Source: Chrysomallon squamiferum
Taxonomy: Eukaryota; Mollusca; Gastropoda; Neomphalida; Peltospiridae
Direction: 5' to 3'
DNA: 64,000 bases
NCBI GenBank assembly: GCA_012295275.1
Contig: CM022676.1
Span: 504,341 to 568,340 of the forward strand
Shown here: positions 62,657 through 64,000 of the stretch, one piece after another
How positions within the stretch are numbered: the stretch's first letter is position 1
Layout: each line of letters begins with the position of its first letter
Position numbers and translations under genes: made by a program
The notes under the pieces: generated by a model
Told to the model about the DNA's origin: nothing
Seen by the model: the letters and a program-made list of their open reading frames with translations, nothing else
Database searches by the model: none

Positions 62657-64000
62657 GTAATTAACCTGTCTCTTAGCTTAATGTTTTCCATTAGCCAAAT
62701 ATTTCCATTAAAAATAGGTGAGAAGGGTTATTTTAATTTTGTTTAAGGTGAAATTTTGACTAAGAAGTAATTAAAGAGGTGATACAGAGAGAAATGCATC
62801 TTCAGCATGATGTTACTTTACATTATAAAGATACGAAAATTAGCAGAAAACTCTTTTAGTTTCCACATTGTATAGTTTTTGAAGATCTCAAAATCAGCTA
62901 TTTAGAGTGTGAAAAAAAATAAAAGAATTTATTATTAGTGATGATGATAAACTTTGTTATTAATTGTGAGAGGTTGCCTAAAGCAATAAAATAACATGTC
63001 GGTGTAAAGAATATTTTTGAACCTTTAATTCAGTACTGATTAATACATTCACATTAAAATATCCATTTACAATAATACAAAGATTATAAACGTGAACTTA
63101 CTGTCTCTATAATAAAGCGCAATTTCTTCTGACTTTCCTTTTTTCTCCTCTTGTAAAAATGTGCTTGAAGATTAACGTGTATATCGTAGTAGCATGGACC
63201 AACAGGAACGATAACTCCTAACGCCACAGATTACGTGTGCTTTAAAATGGCTTCAGATTTCTAGAATTTAATTGGTACAAACTACGCCTGAATGTTCTTT
63301 TCTGATAGATTCTAATACGGGGAACATTGTGAACTAGAACGTTTATTACATTAATCTTATAACAAATTATTAATGTTTTTATTTTGTGGTTTTTTCTAAA
63401 TATGTCATATAATCAATGTCTCATATATACAGACTTTCATTATTAAGCAGAAATTGTTGCAAAGGTAGAAACACTTTTTTCTTTAATTGTTTTGTTAACT
63501 TCGACGTCATACGATCTCGTACCACTTTCGTACAATATTTGTTTCCAAATTTATTACGACGTCGTCTTTAAAACAAAAGTAAAAAAAAAAAATAAAAAAA
63601 TACATAGCGGACAGAACACTGTTGTAAAAAAATACCTGAAAACATTACGATTCTTTTCTTATATCATTTATTTTCATTTTCAGTGGATTACAGAACATAT
63701 TTACATGTAAAAAGCAAATTAATAATGAGTTATTTGAACGACTGCCCTTTATAATGCATGATACCAGTTTTTACAGAGAAAATTGCAAACAATCTTAAAG
63801 GTCTGTCAACCGACCGTAAAAAGAAAATTAGTTTAAAAATACAGTTTTCACTCTTTTTCTTTAAAACTAAAATCATTCATCTTCTAAGACCTGAACTAGT
63901 ATGTATGCAAACAATGAATTTCCTATTTCAATTTTCTAAAAAAATCATTGGTCAGTGCTAATCATAGTAACAGTAAAGATTAAAAACATGTATATTTAGT
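62657..64000. other. Right end of the window without recognised gene
   Basis: AT-rich sequence. The short open frames at 63492-63710 and 63758-63961 show no motif or duplicated counterpart. No SRCR, Ig or FN3 exon was found here. Confidence 0.4.

Overview
This is eukaryotic (metazoan) genomic DNA. Protein-coding signal comes as short exons bounded by GT..AG introns, mostly phase 1 between extracellular domains. The DNA is strongly AT-rich and full of TTA/AAT, CT/GA and longer tandem repeats. It carries decayed Tc1-, pogo/Tigger- and hAT-type transposons. The domain set (group A SRCR, fibronectin III, immunoglobulin) with this repeat style suggests an invertebrate, perhaps a lophotrochozoan such as a mollusc; the sequence alone does not fix the taxon. 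All gene models below were assembled by eye from splice sites, reading frame and comparison between copies within the window. No transcript was available.

Layout. (1) 1-6888, minus strand: gene 1, a single-pass membrane protein with signal peptide, a possible extra Cys-rich half-Ig exon, Ig1, Ig2, a transmembrane exon and a long tail with an NPxY motif; it runs off the left edge. (2) 9417-13646, plus strand: gene 2, its head-to-head paralogue, with signal peptide, Ig1, Ig2, TM and a short Tyr-containing tail. (3) 13.6-31.4 kb: two diverged copies of one segment, a hAT insertion, a Tc1 element, minisatellites and relics of both gene types. (4) 31722-61719, plus strand: gene 3, with a signal peptide, thirteen group A SRCR domains each split over two exons, one FN3 exon, a broken second FN3, a frameshifted Ig1 exon and the same tail exon as gene 2. 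(5) 61.7-64 kb: a 3' flank copy and a possible first exon of another gene.

How it fits together. The order upstream region - Ig gene tail - flank - SRCR signal-peptide exon - SRCR sequence occurs twice. Copy 1 (about 8.75-24.35 kb) keeps an intact Ig gene followed by a dead SRCR gene. Copy 2 (about 24.47-57 kb) keeps only the upstream region and tail exon of the Ig gene, followed by the large SRCR gene. This looks like a tandemly duplicated two-gene cassette that decayed reciprocally. The SRCR array has four domain classes in the order alpha-beta-gamma, delta-beta-gamma, delta-beta-gamma, alpha-beta-gamma, delta. A 48-bp minisatellite in the three Ig1 introns is made of repeated copies of the Ig1 exon end plus its 5' splice site (7, 10 and 14 sites). 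A plausible but unproven reading is a fast-evolving family of cell-surface recognition (immune or allorecognition-like) receptors.
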